Source of the DNA: Siphonodentalium dalli
Taxonomy: Eukaryota; Mollusca; Scaphopoda; Gadilida; Siphonodentaliidae
DNA length: 64,000 nt
Reading direction: 5' to 3'
Assembly: GCA_032622095.1 (NCBI GenBank)
Contig: CP136065.1
Span: forward strand, 205,568,151 to 205,632,150
Shown: piece by piece, positions 35,749 through 47,058 of the stretch
Position numbering within the stretch: the first letter of the stretch is position 1
Layout of the letters: each line of letters begins with the position of its first letter
The notes under the pieces: generated by a model
Told to the model about the DNA's origin: nothing
Databases searched by the model: none
What the model saw: only the letters and a program-made list of their open reading frames with translations
Translations under genes and position numbers: made by a program

Positions 35749-35970
35749 ATGGAATATTATTAGGGCCACTTCCTAATGGCGCTTTCAGTGGGCGCCGAAA
35801 TCGCCAAACATGCGCCATTGTTTACGCACCGAAAGCGACAAAATGTGCGATATTAGCGCATGTTTCGGCGCGCTTTGGGCGTTTGGGCTCGTTACTAATG
35901 GCGCATGTTTTGGCGCTTTCGGCGCGCGCCGAAAGCGCCATTAGGAAGTGGCCCTAATAGTATTCCATAT
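35749..35970. mobile_element. Inverted-repeat MITE with GC-rich core
   Basis: ATGGAATATTATTAGGGCCA and its near-complement TGGCCCTAATAGTATTCCAT bound it. Inside are repeated GGCGCTTTC/GCGCCGAAA motifs in both orientations. Arms of about 60 bp. Confidence 0.8.
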
Positions 35971-36182
35971 TTAGTCGTTCCATCGATCGATTAAAAATTT
36001 TTGTTTACAAGATATTTATCAGGATATTTACATCACTCAAATTGAGACTCTGATGCGATGTCACATTTGTCTTCCTAATAATTTGCCTCGAACTGGATAA
36101 TTTTACTATTTAGAACACTGCAATATTTTCGACTGATATAGCTAATCGATCTATGAAAGCGCTTTAAAATGTCAAAATACGT

Positions 36183-36725
36183 TTAAAGGCACGGGCGGCG
36201 TTCGTTGCAGAAATATTCATATCTGTTCAAATCGCCATCAACAGAAGGAATATTAAAATAAATATAGTTTTGTTCATATGCCAAACATAATCAGCGCGTA
36301 AATAGTATATTGTCGTCAAGGCGTACGATGGTGTACGTAAAAACAAGAGCCTGCTTGTGTTACAGCAGTTTTTCTTCTGTTTACGTAACACAGCTCAATT
36401 CTATTGGTTAATCACACACACACACACACACACATGATATAAACACTCTTTATTATTTCCATATCAGGAAAACAGTAACAAATAACGCTCTTTATTTTTA
36501 CCATATCCGGATCTAAATAAAAGCCAGGTTCTGTAACGTTTTTTTGCTTTTGCTTACATAACAAAGGGGTAAAAATTGACAATAACATACTGTTTATGCC
36601 ATATTTCTGATTGGTATAAGAACAAGGTATGTCTATATTTTACTATTCTTTCTGTTTATGGCGGTTTTTGACGGAGGTGAATATTTTAACAGCATACCCA
36701 CCGCCAACGCCGCCCGTATCTTTAA
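36183..36725. mobile_element. TTAA element family 4, complete copy
   Basis: TTAA (36183-36186), then AGGCACGGGCGGCG; on the right CGCCGCCCGTATCT then TTAA (36722-36725). The terminal inverted repeats extend about 100 bp (ccatcaacagaaggaatatt versus the complement of ctttctgtttatggcgg). The interior has ACGCTCTTTATTTTTACC motifs and a (CA)n at 36413-36434. Non-coding. Confidence 0.7.
36413..36434. repeat. (CA)11 microsatellite
   Basis: Uninterrupted CA run inside the family 4 element. Confidence 0.9.
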
Positions 36726-37450
36726 CATCAGATGTTCTCTCGTGTTTTTATGAATAGTATAATGCAAACTTGTAATAATAAAATGGTTTCTTGGATATTT
36801 TTGTTCTTGTGTGAAGCGCTCTGGGAAGGCGATGGATTGTCTTTCAATATCTGTCATGTTGAAATACATCAACTCATAACTCTGGTCCATTCCTATCAAG
36901 GTAACACTTTAACTATCTCGTTCATGCCTATACACTTATTGGGTAGCACATGGAGGCATTTCGTTTTTAATTTTCTTCCAATAACAGGGATTGAGAGCGA
37001 TTAGGACAATAACATTGCACTCTAAGCGAAGGCCATTCGGACCAAAACGTAGCATTACCACTCGATATATCATATGGGAATAATAAAGAATGTGAACAAA
37101 ATCCATGCAAATCTAATAACGAATCCATTTTGCGGATATTCCAAATCTCATAAATCCATAAAATCTGATCATATCACAGTCTAACGGTGCACTGGGGATC
37201 TGTTCGATCGTATGACTCCGCATCGACCGAGCATAACTCTGCATGAACTATGGGAATGTTCTGTATTAAACTAGCATATGGTGGCTCTGGTGTCTGTTAA
37301 GAGAGCCCTAAACACGCCTGCTGACCCCAGCGATGTTCCATAAAAAAGGAAATGGTCTTAATTGGCACATCTTGAGAACAGAAAGGCTATACTCGTTTTG
37401 TAGTCGCAGCAATCAAGAAGAAATAGAAGTTAGATGTGAGCTATCCGCGT
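36726..37450. other. No gene recognised
   Basis: An open frame at 36732-37004 (+) has no recognisable motif. A possible missing 3' part of the Crypton-type fragment was looked for on the - strand and not found. Confidence 0.35.
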
Positions 37451-37454
37451 GTTC

Positions 37455-37580
37455 AAAGATATTGAATGAATGAATGAATATGAATTTATTGCGAAGCCAC
37501 AGTATGTGTGGGGCAAGCAAAACATATATAGACTATATACACAGCGGATGACAGTGGCAGTTGTCTTTTGACCCTATATA
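37455..37580 (-). mobile_element. Retroposon 3' end with (ATTC)n tail
   Basis: On the - strand, GCCCCACACATACTGTGGC (a hairpin) is followed by TTCGCAATAAATTCAT and (ATTC)4. It resembles a LINE or SINE 3' end. It cuts off the Crypton-type reading frame, whose last codons (after about HKYDTTI) come from this insert. Confidence 0.55.
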
Positions 37581-38448
37581 TAATAGTTGTGTCGTACTTA
37601 TGGCGCCGGAGATGACGATCAACACTGGATATTATTCCCCGAAGCGAGGACGGTTCATATTCCTCGCCATCTCTTTTCCGAACTGATAAGAGGAACCTTG
37701 ACAGAAGAAGATCAAGCTCCTCGGGTGGGATTTCATGAAGTTCCCTCTTTTCGCCTTGTTGATTGAAGAACTCAATTACAATTTTAAAATCATACATAGA
37801 TTTTTTCGCAGTGTTTTTATTTTCTTGGTCATTAATAAATTTCTGCACATTGTCATCATCGATTTCGAGAAAATTCCGCACAGGTCCTTGTCCTTGATTT
37901 GTTGTCGTCATTTCAGATGCATCCTCGTCACATTCAGATTCACTACCAGTACTAATCATGTTTTCAGTTTCCCTAATAGTATAGTATCTTCGATGGCTGG
38001 TCTGCTACTACTCGGTATAATGGGAGTGGTCATACTACTCGTACTAATGGTAGCATTGCCCAATGGCAATGTTGTCAATTCGGAATCCGAATTTAATTGT
38101 TCATTATCCCTCACCGGTCCGTGGATTGATCTGGATTGTGTTACTTCCTCATGATGAAAAATATTTTTATCTGGTTTTATATCTTCTTCTTCATATCGGC
38201 ATGCAAACATTTCTTCTAAATCACCAAATTGCTTCATATCAATATCAACAATATCATTGTTTGACACAATCACATCAGTCTCAGACTCAGTGCCATTTAC
38301 CTCTGGTTCTTCACATGTTGATACATTTACACTATTTTACAGGCTGTTCTGTTGGATTATCAGTGCCTCCAAACTCGGCAAGAAAATGCTGTTCTAATGC
38401 AATATCAGTCAATTCATCAGAAATATCACTGCTCATATTAAAAGACAT
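37486..38448 (-). pseudogene. Crypton-type (DUF3504-like) N-terminal domain protein, frameshifted and 3'-truncated
   Basis: Reading on the - strand: ATG at 38448 (MSFNMSSDISDELTDIALEQ), a +1 shift near 38335 into VNVSTCEEPEVNGTESETDV... (to 37956), then a second shift at about 37957 into ISTGSESECDEDASEM and the domain itself. Key stretches: VQKFINDQENKNTAKKSMYD, PEELDLLLSRFLLSVRK, and EYEPSSLRGIISSVDRHLRR. Known: this helical N-terminal pattern (nKnT..., IP.eELd.lL..F...vRk.dG.eYeP.sL) precedes the tyrosine-recombinase-like domain in Cryptons and in genes derived from them (KCTD1, QRICH1, ZMYM families, KIAA1958-like). The recombinase part is absent and the frame runs into a retroposon tail. 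An acidic, Ser/Thr-rich leader is typical of such genes. Alternatively the frame breaks are introns; no clean GT..AG pairs were seen. Confidence 0.65.
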
Positions 38449-39670
38449 TCTCGTAGAGTACTCCTAACTTTGACATATTAGCAATCACTGTGCAGTACAG
38501 TGTACTATAGCAGACGTACTTTGTACTTAAATTGCATTCACTTCAGTCTCATTGGCTATCATAAAAATAAAATATAATGGGTTCAAAAAGTCAAATTTTT
38601 GCCTGCAATAAAACCGATGAGGGATTTAATTAACGTTCATTATCACTCGAACCTCGTATAATTTGTTTCGATTTTTTGGTTTATTTATTTTAATTTTTCT
38701 CGGGATGATATTTGGTCGGCGAAAATCGGCGATTTGTTTCTTCGACTTCGAGCGAAACAAGCTATTTTGCGATCTCAAAATTTTATAATTTATTGGAATC
38801 AAATAAGTGTGGACTTTATTTAATTTGTCGTGTATGAGTGGTCATATCGTCTGCATGAAATATGCGATTAAACATTTATTGGGGATGCAATGACATTTTT
38901 TTCTCAGTAAATCTTTTCATTTTATCGGGTTTCTAAGGACGCTCTGTTGTAACCGAAGCGATATCATTGATCAGTTAAATGACGTCAGAGCCAACTGTCG
39001 GAGTTCCGCGACCTTTCTCATTTGCATCATTTTCAGTTTATCTGTCTAGTGGAGATTGCTTTATCCGCCTAGTAGACGGATAAAGGCGTGTTTTAACTGA
39101 CAGGCGTTATACGTATAGTAGGGAGGGGTGTGAGGTGGATAATGGTGATATGACTGCGATTTCTTGTTCTTCTGATCATTTTATTTGTAGCTGCTAGCCT
39201 CGGTGTCATTATATCCTATCACAGATGGGAAACTGAGCATCGATTTGCTAGCAAGACACACGTTGGCATTACATCAGGGGTAATAACTCCAAATATACAT
39301 ACAGAGACTGAGCCGTGGCGCAGTCTACGTACATTTGACAAACGATAGAGTTTACGACACCGAACATACAGCCGGACAGTTCTGCTAACTCCACCAGCAA
39401 CACTCAACGGTCATGACTGACATGGCACAAATGGCCAGGAAATGGCTTTTTCAAAGATACCAACTATTTGTAAACTTTCCAGAAATGAAAAACTATAATG
39501 CGACATCCTAACACGGAAACGACCAGTGTCCTAATTGGCAGGCAACAAAAGTAGTTGAGTTGCCATAAACATGACACAGGCTATTTACATGTCGACGCAC
39601 GATATCTCACTCATTTTGGTGGGACAAGAGTTCACATTATTACCGACTGCATGGTGCAGCATTAGAGATC
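38449..39670. other. Upstream flank of the Crypton-type fragment; no gene recognised
   Basis: Contains a perfect CRE word TGACGTCA (38980-38987) and an octamer ATTTGCAT near 39019, about 0.55 kb upstream of the ATG. Whether they act as promoter elements is unknown. Confidence 0.3.
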
Positions 39671-39672
39671 AT

Positions 39673-39825
39673 GTGCCAGTGCATTTTCTTATATATGCTG
39701 GTCACCAATAGGGAGCATCGCATATATAAGAGAATGCACTAGCTTACAAGGTCAGGGTAAATATTGTTAGGTAAATTTTGAGTCACCCTATGGGAGACTC
39801 GCATATATAAATCAATGCATTGGCA
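39673..39825. mobile_element. TTAA MITE family 1, degenerate modules
   Basis: A full but mutated palindrome module (39673-39744) and a half module ending at 39824 (ctcgcatatataaatcaatg). The terminal repeats are gone. Confidence 0.65.
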
Positions 39826-39829
39826 TATG

Positions 39830-41822
39830 GTTTTCGCGTGAGAATTCCGGTGTCATACACACACACTTCTGAAACCATAAACCCTGAAGTGTGGACCATC
39901 TGTCTCCATACAACGAACGATATGTCACGAATGAGGAAATCTGATATACCATCTCACACATTCCAGTATAACAAAACAATGAGTCGAAGGAGAGAATAGC
40001 CGTCGATCGATTGAAAACTTGGAATCGTCATAAATTCAATGGAGCCAACATCCCAAGGAGATATTTAATATCGTCAAGGGAAAGATTGTTGTTAATGGGA
40101 ATGTGAATGAAGCAATATTTCTTGTTTGGTGACACACGAAGGAGTTCTTGGAAATATCATGTTATCCAATTGTTTCCAAGAAACGTACGACATCAATATA
40201 TATGGCCGTTAAGACAACGTAGTCGTTAAAAAGGTGATACATTGTGTGACACTCGCGGGGTGTTTTATTGAAGCCAAATTGACACAAGAGTTATGGTGCA
40301 ACATGTAATACAGCTTGTGGAATGTTGATAACAAGGACGTACTACAATTGTAAACGTCAATACATAAGAAAGGTCAATTATCGATAAATCCCTTTGAGCA
40401 CGATGAACTGCTACATATAGAAACCACGTACATTTATCATCGGAATCCATACCTGATATAAATAGCTACTAAATGTCTTCTTTGCGAAGTTGCTAGGCAG
40501 CATATCGGGTGGTGCCGTGACTGACAAGCAAATCCGCCATTTCAGCCCAGAACCTCCTTTTGGGCCGTCTAATAAAACTGAAATGAAGAATGTGGTATGG
40601 CCGGACGTCCAGCATGACAGTGTAGCCCCACTTTAGAGATAATACAATAAGCGATCAATCATGACCAATCAACGCTCTCGCTACATGGATAAAGTAAATA
40701 TCTATCCACCACCCAATAGATCACACTTCCTAGAAAATTGGACTACCAGGCATTGGAGTTTGTAAATAAATCACTTGTTTCACCATGCTCGAGAAAACCA
40801 TTGTCTAAAATATTTGGTATTTCGTTATGGCGAGGTATTTGCCCAAATTTCATCGATAAAAATATTAATTGAGTTATCAGATGACTTGCACTGAATAACT
40901 GTACTTCAAGGCATATTGTTTTCAATTGTATAGATCGGACATATCTCTTATATTGGAAAATATCAGTGACAAAGACTGATTTCTGTGAAATACTAGTTAA
41001 CGTTCCATTGTTTGACAAATACCACAACATTGCAACGCTACCAGTAATGGGGATTGATGCGCTCCTACAGCAGCAAGAACACACTTTTACTCAGCATACA
41101 ATTCAGGGGGAAGGGTGGTTGGGGGTCAAATATATCCACATTAACTTCATAAACATCCCATGAATGAATCAAACTGTCCGTCTGGAATCCAACATCAAGT
41201 TGGTAGCGGGTTAATTAGCGTCATCGCATGGGCTTCAAAAGTATCCGCGAATTTGAACGAACTGCAAAGTTTATGAAGAAAACACAAAGTGCACTATTCG
41301 TTATTTGAAGGCAAGACCATGGAATGCATGTTAGATATAATTACACTAAGTGGGCATAACTCATATCTTATGCAACATTATGTTGTTGGTGGACGATGGC
41401 TTCTAACGATGCCACTATATCCACCTCTGATCATTCTTCTATTTCCTCTTTTACCACTTTAGGTATGATACAAGTTTCGAAGCGACCAACCATGAAGCAA
41501 CGCTATCATTATAGGGGAAAGTAAATACACACATGGCAGCATGAGCGTGTATTCCTGCTTTGGGCACAATACGAGTACAGAAGCGACGGTGGTCCATCGT
41601 GTTACTAATGGATTTACGAAACCCTTTTAGGTATTCTGCTATTTTTATATGAAAAAAAAATTAATTACTGCTCTATTATTTGTTGGATTCCCCCTCAGTT
41701 CGGGCATTTGTGTTTGCGCGGGCGTTACACCGGAAAGTGATTAGCGGAGATGGCATAAACGCGTATCGATCGATCTATAGCCCTGACCCTAACCCTGACC
41801 GCACATTCCCCATTGTTAGTGT
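39830..41822. other. No gene or repeat recognised
   Basis: The 113-codon open frame at 40743-41084 (-) shows no known motif; other ORFs are shorter. A short telomere-like CCCTAACCCTGACC is at 41783. Confidence 0.35.
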
Positions 41823-41832
41823 ACTGTTTATC

Positions 41833-42106
41833 TTAACCCTTTCAGTGCCATGGGCCGATCTCATCGGTCCTAATTTACGGTCTGTAAAATCGGCTTTAAA
41901 AAAATGTATTTTGTTGGATTTTTTGGTTGAATTTTTTGGGTATGCTGAAGCATGCTATAGCGAATTTAAAAACAAACTGGTTAAAACCTTAGGGGCGTGT
42001 TATACATCAAAACTATCGCCAAGTATTCATAGTAATAATTTTGATGCCCATGAAAAACGTAAGATTCCCTGGCACTAAACCTACAAAATAAGTCTGGCAC
42101 TGAAAG
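41833..42106. mobile_element. TTAA element family 3 (CCCTTTCAGTGCCA), right side damaged
   Basis: TTAA (41833-41836) and CCCTTTCAGTGCCATGGGCC on the left; TGGCACTGAAAG at 42095-42106 on the right, where the expected GGGTTAA has decayed. Followed directly by a family 1 remnant. The 132-codon frame over it is not coding by any recognisable motif. Confidence 0.6.
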
Positions 42107-42107
42107 A

Positions 42108-42244
42108 GAGTAGAATATACGAAAAAAATATTAAAATTGTAAACAAATAATAAAAAATGATGAAAATTTGTTAGGTCAATGCATTCTCTTTATATGTGAG
42201 GCGACCTATGGTCGACTCGCATATATAAGAGAATGCATTGGCAC
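42108..42244. mobile_element. TTAA MITE family 1, half element
   Basis: The spacer (ttaaaattgtaaa) and one palindrome module (42176-42242) match the copies at 2722 and 62445. Terminal repeat not recognisable. Confidence 0.7.
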
Positions 42245-42527
42245 ATGGTATATGGGTTGATACAAAAATCGGACTTGGCACTGTTTATCTTAAACTCAGT
42301 GAAGATTCTCCACGCAGATATTTGGTTTTCTGAATATGTTTTTGTTTATTTCTCTATTTCCCCCAATCACTGAAGATTTATAAAGAATTATACAAATAAT
42401 ATTTATATGAACAGAGACCAGCAAAGAGAAATAGTATATATATATATATATATTACGTGACCATGCAGGATGTATTCGAATGCTTGTATGCAATCAAAGC
42501 GATATTTATAGATAGTGAGATGTGATG

Positions 42528-42890
42528 ATGACTATGCTAATGATGGTGATGACTATGCTAATGGTGGTGATGGTGACGACGACTATGATGATGACGAGGA
42601 CGACGACGACAGTGATGATGCTGATGATTATGATGATGTTGAATATTATGATGGTGATGACGATGACGATGATGATTATGATGATGTTGAGGGCGACGAC
42701 AATGATTATGATGACGACGATGCTGACGATAACGGTAATGTTAATGTTGATGATGATTATGATGATGATGTTGATAATTATGTTGATGGTGATGAAAGCG
42801 ATGACGATGATGATAACGATTATTGTAATGATTATGATGTTGAGGGCGATGATGATGATGATGGTGATGATGACGATACCGTCAGCATGC
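42528..42890. repeat. Imperfect (GAT/GAC)n microsatellite
   Basis: About 360 bp of GAT-type triplets with transitions (GAC, GAT, GTT, TAT). Open in several frames as poly-Asp, poly-Met/Thr or poly-Ile on the complement, which is expected of a triplet repeat and is not evidence of a gene. Confidence 0.9.
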
Positions 42891-43339
42891 TCTAAGTGAG
42901 AATTCTCCACATAGATATTTTTGCTTTTTGTTATAGCACCAGAAATAAACAACCCAAGGACTGAGACTCGATTTTTCGATCGAGGGTCAAAGGATTTTTA
43001 ATGGATTTATAGGTGGTAATTGCAGTTGTTGCCACTTTCCTTGAATAACATATTGACAAGTTTTGGAAAATATGAGACTATTCTCATGTAATAACAACAA
43101 CATCAGATTTATCAGAGTTATTCCTCACTGTATTACTGAGTATTGATACATGTACACGACTTTTGTCGAAGATGTGCCGGACCCATAGTTACAGCAACAT
43201 ACATAATTTAATTGAACTTAGTTTCGTGCATAGAAATAGACATATATTTATTTGTCCAAAAAGTCATGTGACATTTAGAAATATAAAGAACACATATACA
43301 AAAGTTTCACGTGATCATTAATGAGAGATCCGAAAACAT

Positions 43340-43715
43340 CAATTCCCACCCGATGGATACGTACGCGCACATGCACCCGCAGCCTTCCCACCCGAGGGAT
43401 ACGTATACGCGCACACCCGCAGCCTTCCCACCCGATGGCCACGTACGCGCGCAACCGCAGCCTCATTTGTGTATATTTGCTTTATTCACACCCGAGGGAT
43501 ACGTATACGCGCACACCCGCAGCCCCATTGGTGTATATTTGGTTTATTCCCACCAGAGGGATACGTATACGCGCACACCCGCAGCCTTCCCACCCGATGG
43601 CCACGTACGCGCACACACGCAGCCTCATTGGTGTATATTTGGTATATTCCCACCCAAGGGATACGTATACGCGCTTGCACACCCGCATCCCTATTGGTGT
43701 ATATTTGGTTTATTC
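43340..43715. repeat. CG-rich minisatellite
   Basis: Units of about 40-bp 'cccacccgagggatacgtat' + 'acgcgcacacccgcagcc', some with an extra block 'ttggtgtatatttggtttat'. About seven units with two alternating variants (GAGGGATACGTATACGCG and GATGGCCACGTACGCGC). Open in all frames on both strands. Confidence 0.85.
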
Positions 43716-43907
43716 CGCTGAAAATTGTGAAAATCAAATGTGACGCATAAACTCGACCGAGAAAAAGTTAACAAAATAACCACTGCTGTCACTCTAAAAC
43801 ATCGAACATATAAGAAATAAATTATTAGAAAATTTCAAAACTCCATGCAGGGTTTACCTCCCTTGATGAATCGGTAAGACCGCTGCTACCGGCGACATTT
43901 TACCCAC

Positions 43908-44418
43908 ATTTGGTGGACTTCCGCGATACTAAGATATAAGCGAGCAAAGCAAAATGCTGCCCTTGATAAGCACACAAAATATCGAACAAAATTTGTGTGA
44001 TTTCGTACCTTAAGTTTGGAAAGTCCCACTAGAACCAAAGGACTATATTGCGAAACAGTGTGATTTGGTTCTCTGATTATTTTATCAACACAAAATTCTA
44101 AAAGCACATGGACGACAATGTCCAGACAACACGCCTATCAAGTAGAACAGAAGAGTTATAATTTGCTGCACATTTGGTGGACTTCCGCGATATTAAGATA
44201 TAAGCGAGCAAAGCAAAATGCTGCCCTTGATAAGCACACAAAATATCGAACAAAATTTGTGTGATTTCGTACCTTAAGTTTGGAAAGTCCCACTATAACC
44301 AAAGGACTATATTGCGAAACAGTGTGATTTGGTTCTCTGAATATTTTATCAACACAAAAGTCTAAAAGCACATGGACGACGATGTCCCGACAACACGCAT
44401 GGCAAGTCAAACAGAAGA
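43908..44418. repeat. 260-bp tandem duplication (two copies)
   Basis: 'cacatttggtggacttccgc' begins copies at 43908 and 44168, with near identity through 'acaacacgc.t.gcaagt'. The antisense frames are similar but end differently. Confidence 0.9.
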
Positions 44419-45560
44419 GTTCTAATTTGCTGCAATTTTGACGGGTTGCTTGCAAAAATCGTCAACAAAACCACCGCTCTGATCCTCCATTCTGCCATTA
44501 AGTTTTTAGTACGGGAATTGTTCTCAAAGGACATGGAAAATTTGACTTTGGGGCAATCGGTTTTCGCCATTTTGGTTGTAAAACCCCGCAGACCAGTACC
44601 CAGCCGGTGATAGAGTCAGAAAGGAAGTATGACTGGTGCGCTCTGGTAGAGATTGAGAACATTTAATATAAAACGCGATAGAGTTATTCAGGCGGCACTT
44701 CACACTCCGAAATATGTTACTTAAAACACTAGAATCGTAATAAGAATTAAAATAGGTTTCATACAATTTAGCCTGGGGCCAGAATACATCTTAAAAATCT
44801 TGCGGAACGCTCGACGGCTGTTTCGTGAGAACGTCACCAACAATCGTTAATTCGACAATATATGCGCGTTTAGCATGCAATTCCGTGGACCGAAATTTGT
44901 CAATGTCAACTTTATAATCTTTATCAAGAACCATGGAGTATTTATCTGTGAACAATATGCTGTATTCTGGGCCAACACTGACTGGTGTCACACGCACCAC
45001 AGTAGTGATGTTATATAATATAGGTCTTACTATATAGTTGCAATTTAGTGACAATATTGTCCGTCAGAAGTTGAGTGGAGATCAACCGCCCGCGAGATGT
45101 AACGGTTTGATGGGTCCAGGCAGATTCATTTTGACGAGTAGAACCGTGAGCAACATGGCTGTGTGATAGTAACTATGGTGGTTAATTGTCACCAAACTGC
45201 ACCACAGTAAGATAACACACCAATTATAACTTCGCTGATATGGTTCGTGTGACACCCACAAACGAAATATGTGTGACAGATTGTTTCGCGATAACCAAGC
45301 AAGATGGCTACAAATCGCGGCTCTTCCGATCTCGCTCGAATTTGAAGTCTAAAATGTACATAGTGAATGTCATATCACATCAGGGGCACCTCTCGTCCTC
45401 AACTTAGGTAGCCAGTCAAATTCTCCTATTATAAATTTAATTACTCGACTACAGCCAATCTTTATTTCTAGTGAAGACTATAGGCAGTAAACCACACTTA
45501 ACCAATTCAGATCTCCATCTTAAGAACTACCACCCCCTTACCTTCGGAAATATTTTACTG
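44419..45560. other. Unassigned stretch
   Basis: A - strand frame at 44791-45054 has even amino-acid composition (VSVGPEYSILFTDKYSMVLD...) and might be an exon, but there is no recognisable family or supporting splice sites. Confidence 0.3.
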
Positions 45561-45564
45561 ATAC

Positions 45565-45589
45565 TATATATATATATATATATATATAT
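45565..45589. repeat. (TA)n microsatellite
   Basis: About 12 TA units. Confidence 0.9.
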
Positions 45590-45930
45590 TTACATACTAA
45601 GTGTGATCATCACTAAATCCAGCATTCCGATTGATCGGCGCCCACGTGGCTAGTTGCAATTATTTCTCGGTGAACGCGCAACAGCTCATAACTGCAGCCT
45701 CATAATTACATCGACACGTCATCAGTTTCGAAAAGAAGAACGCGTAATGTTTTGGGCGCATTTGGACTCGCGCAGGATTGACTTAATACATCATCGGGTT
45801 TCAATATAAAGAGAAATTGTTCCTGTTAAGTTTTGCCAAGGGTGCTATGGGATATTTGGGGCTTGTTTTGTCACGATACACTTTTCGATTTAAATACATT
45901 TACAAATGTGGCTTTTTCGCTTTATGTATA

Positions 45931-46090
45931 TAAATATAAGGATTAACTGTCATGTGGACTGTTTTTATGGGGATGTAACCGTGAGGTAAGTGGTCATAAC
46001 TTGTATGGGTTTTACACAAGTTATGACCACTTACCTCACGGTTACATCTCCATAAAAACAGTCCACATGACAGTTAATCCTTATATATAA
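45931..46090. mobile_element. Near-perfect fold-back element
   Basis: Arms of about 70 bp (AGGATTAACTGTCATGTGGA ... GTGGTCATAACTTGT and complement) with one visible mismatch and a loop of about 10 bp (tgggttttac). Flanked by TATATA-type sequence, consistent with TA targets. Confidence 0.85.
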
Positions 46091-46312
46091 AATAAAACCA
46101 AAAATATTGAAAGTTCTTTTACCAATATGTTTCAGTACACAACTCATCTTGAACCCCAAACGAAATGAATCACTATTCTCCGTACACATAAGGGATAGGA
46201 GCTCCCATCAGATCTATAACTTGTGCTCTGATACATTTATCGCCTCTCACCCACATCATCAATTCTGCTATCTTTATCTGTATTTTGTTTATTGAGGGAT
46301 AATAAAATCTGT

Positions 46313-46722
46313 TTAACCCTTTACCCAACAGAACGGCCCTGTGCCAATGCATTCTCTTATATATGCGAGTCGACCATAGGTCGCCTCGCATATATAAGAG
46401 AATGCATTGGCTTAACACATTAAAAATTATAAAATTGTTAAAGAATGTAAGAAAAAATGGTAAAAAGTGTTAATTTTTTTTTTTTTTTAGGCCAATGCAT
46501 TCTCTTATATATGCGAGGCGACCTATGGTCGACTCGCATATATAAGAGAATGCATTGGCACAGGGCATAACTGTAACCATCACAATGTGGTCAAGGAGCC
46601 GGTTCCAATGATATCCATATTTGTATGGTTCTATTGAGACAGACCGAAGATATTTTAGGCTGTTGAAGCTTTATTTGGCCGGTTTTGGCCGGTTTTGGCC
46701 GGTTTGTTGGGTAAAGGATCAA
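46313..46722. mobile_element. TTAA MITE family 1, near-complete copy (inverse orientation to 6790)
   Basis: TTAA (46313-46316) plus CCCTTTACCCAACAGAACGG on the left, modules at 46341-46409 and 46492-46559, then the long arm with repeated TTTGGCCGG and TGTTGGGTAAAGGATCAA on the right, where the terminal TTAA is mutated to TCAA. Its long arm matches 6794-6940 in reverse. Confidence 0.85.
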
Positions 46723-46723
46723 C

Positions 46724-47058
46724 TTAACACCACCGTAAACAGAAAGAATATTAAATGTAGACATATTTTGTTCTTATAATGACTTATACCATTCATAAAT
46801 ATCGCGTAGATAGCATGCTATCATTAAGATCTACACAATGAATGTTACATAATTTGACGTTTTGTTATATAACACAGCGTAGATCTTGAAGATAACACGC
46901 TATTCACGTGATATTTATTGGTATAGGGCACTATACGCATAACATCTTTCTATATTTTAACATTCTTTCTGCTTACTAGTCACTATTTTCACGCTTTCAA
47001 CGAATGTGTATATTTTACAGCATTACACATGCACCGCGAACGCTACCCATTCCTTTAA
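46724..47058. mobile_element. TTAA element family 4, degenerate copy
   Basis: The left side (gtaaacagaaagaatattaa) and right side (ctatattttaacattctttc ... aacgctacccattcctttaa) are inverted relatives of the 36183-36725 termini. The left terminus is lost next to the abutting family 1 element. Confidence 0.55.

Noticed and set aside
41680-42078. 132-codon frame as a gene
   Set aside because: Most of it lies within a TTAA family 3 element.
42515-42952. Asp-rich and Ile-rich 125-148-codon frames as an acidic or membrane protein
   Set aside because: The frames are all open because of a (GAT)n triplet repeat; no flanking coding sequence.
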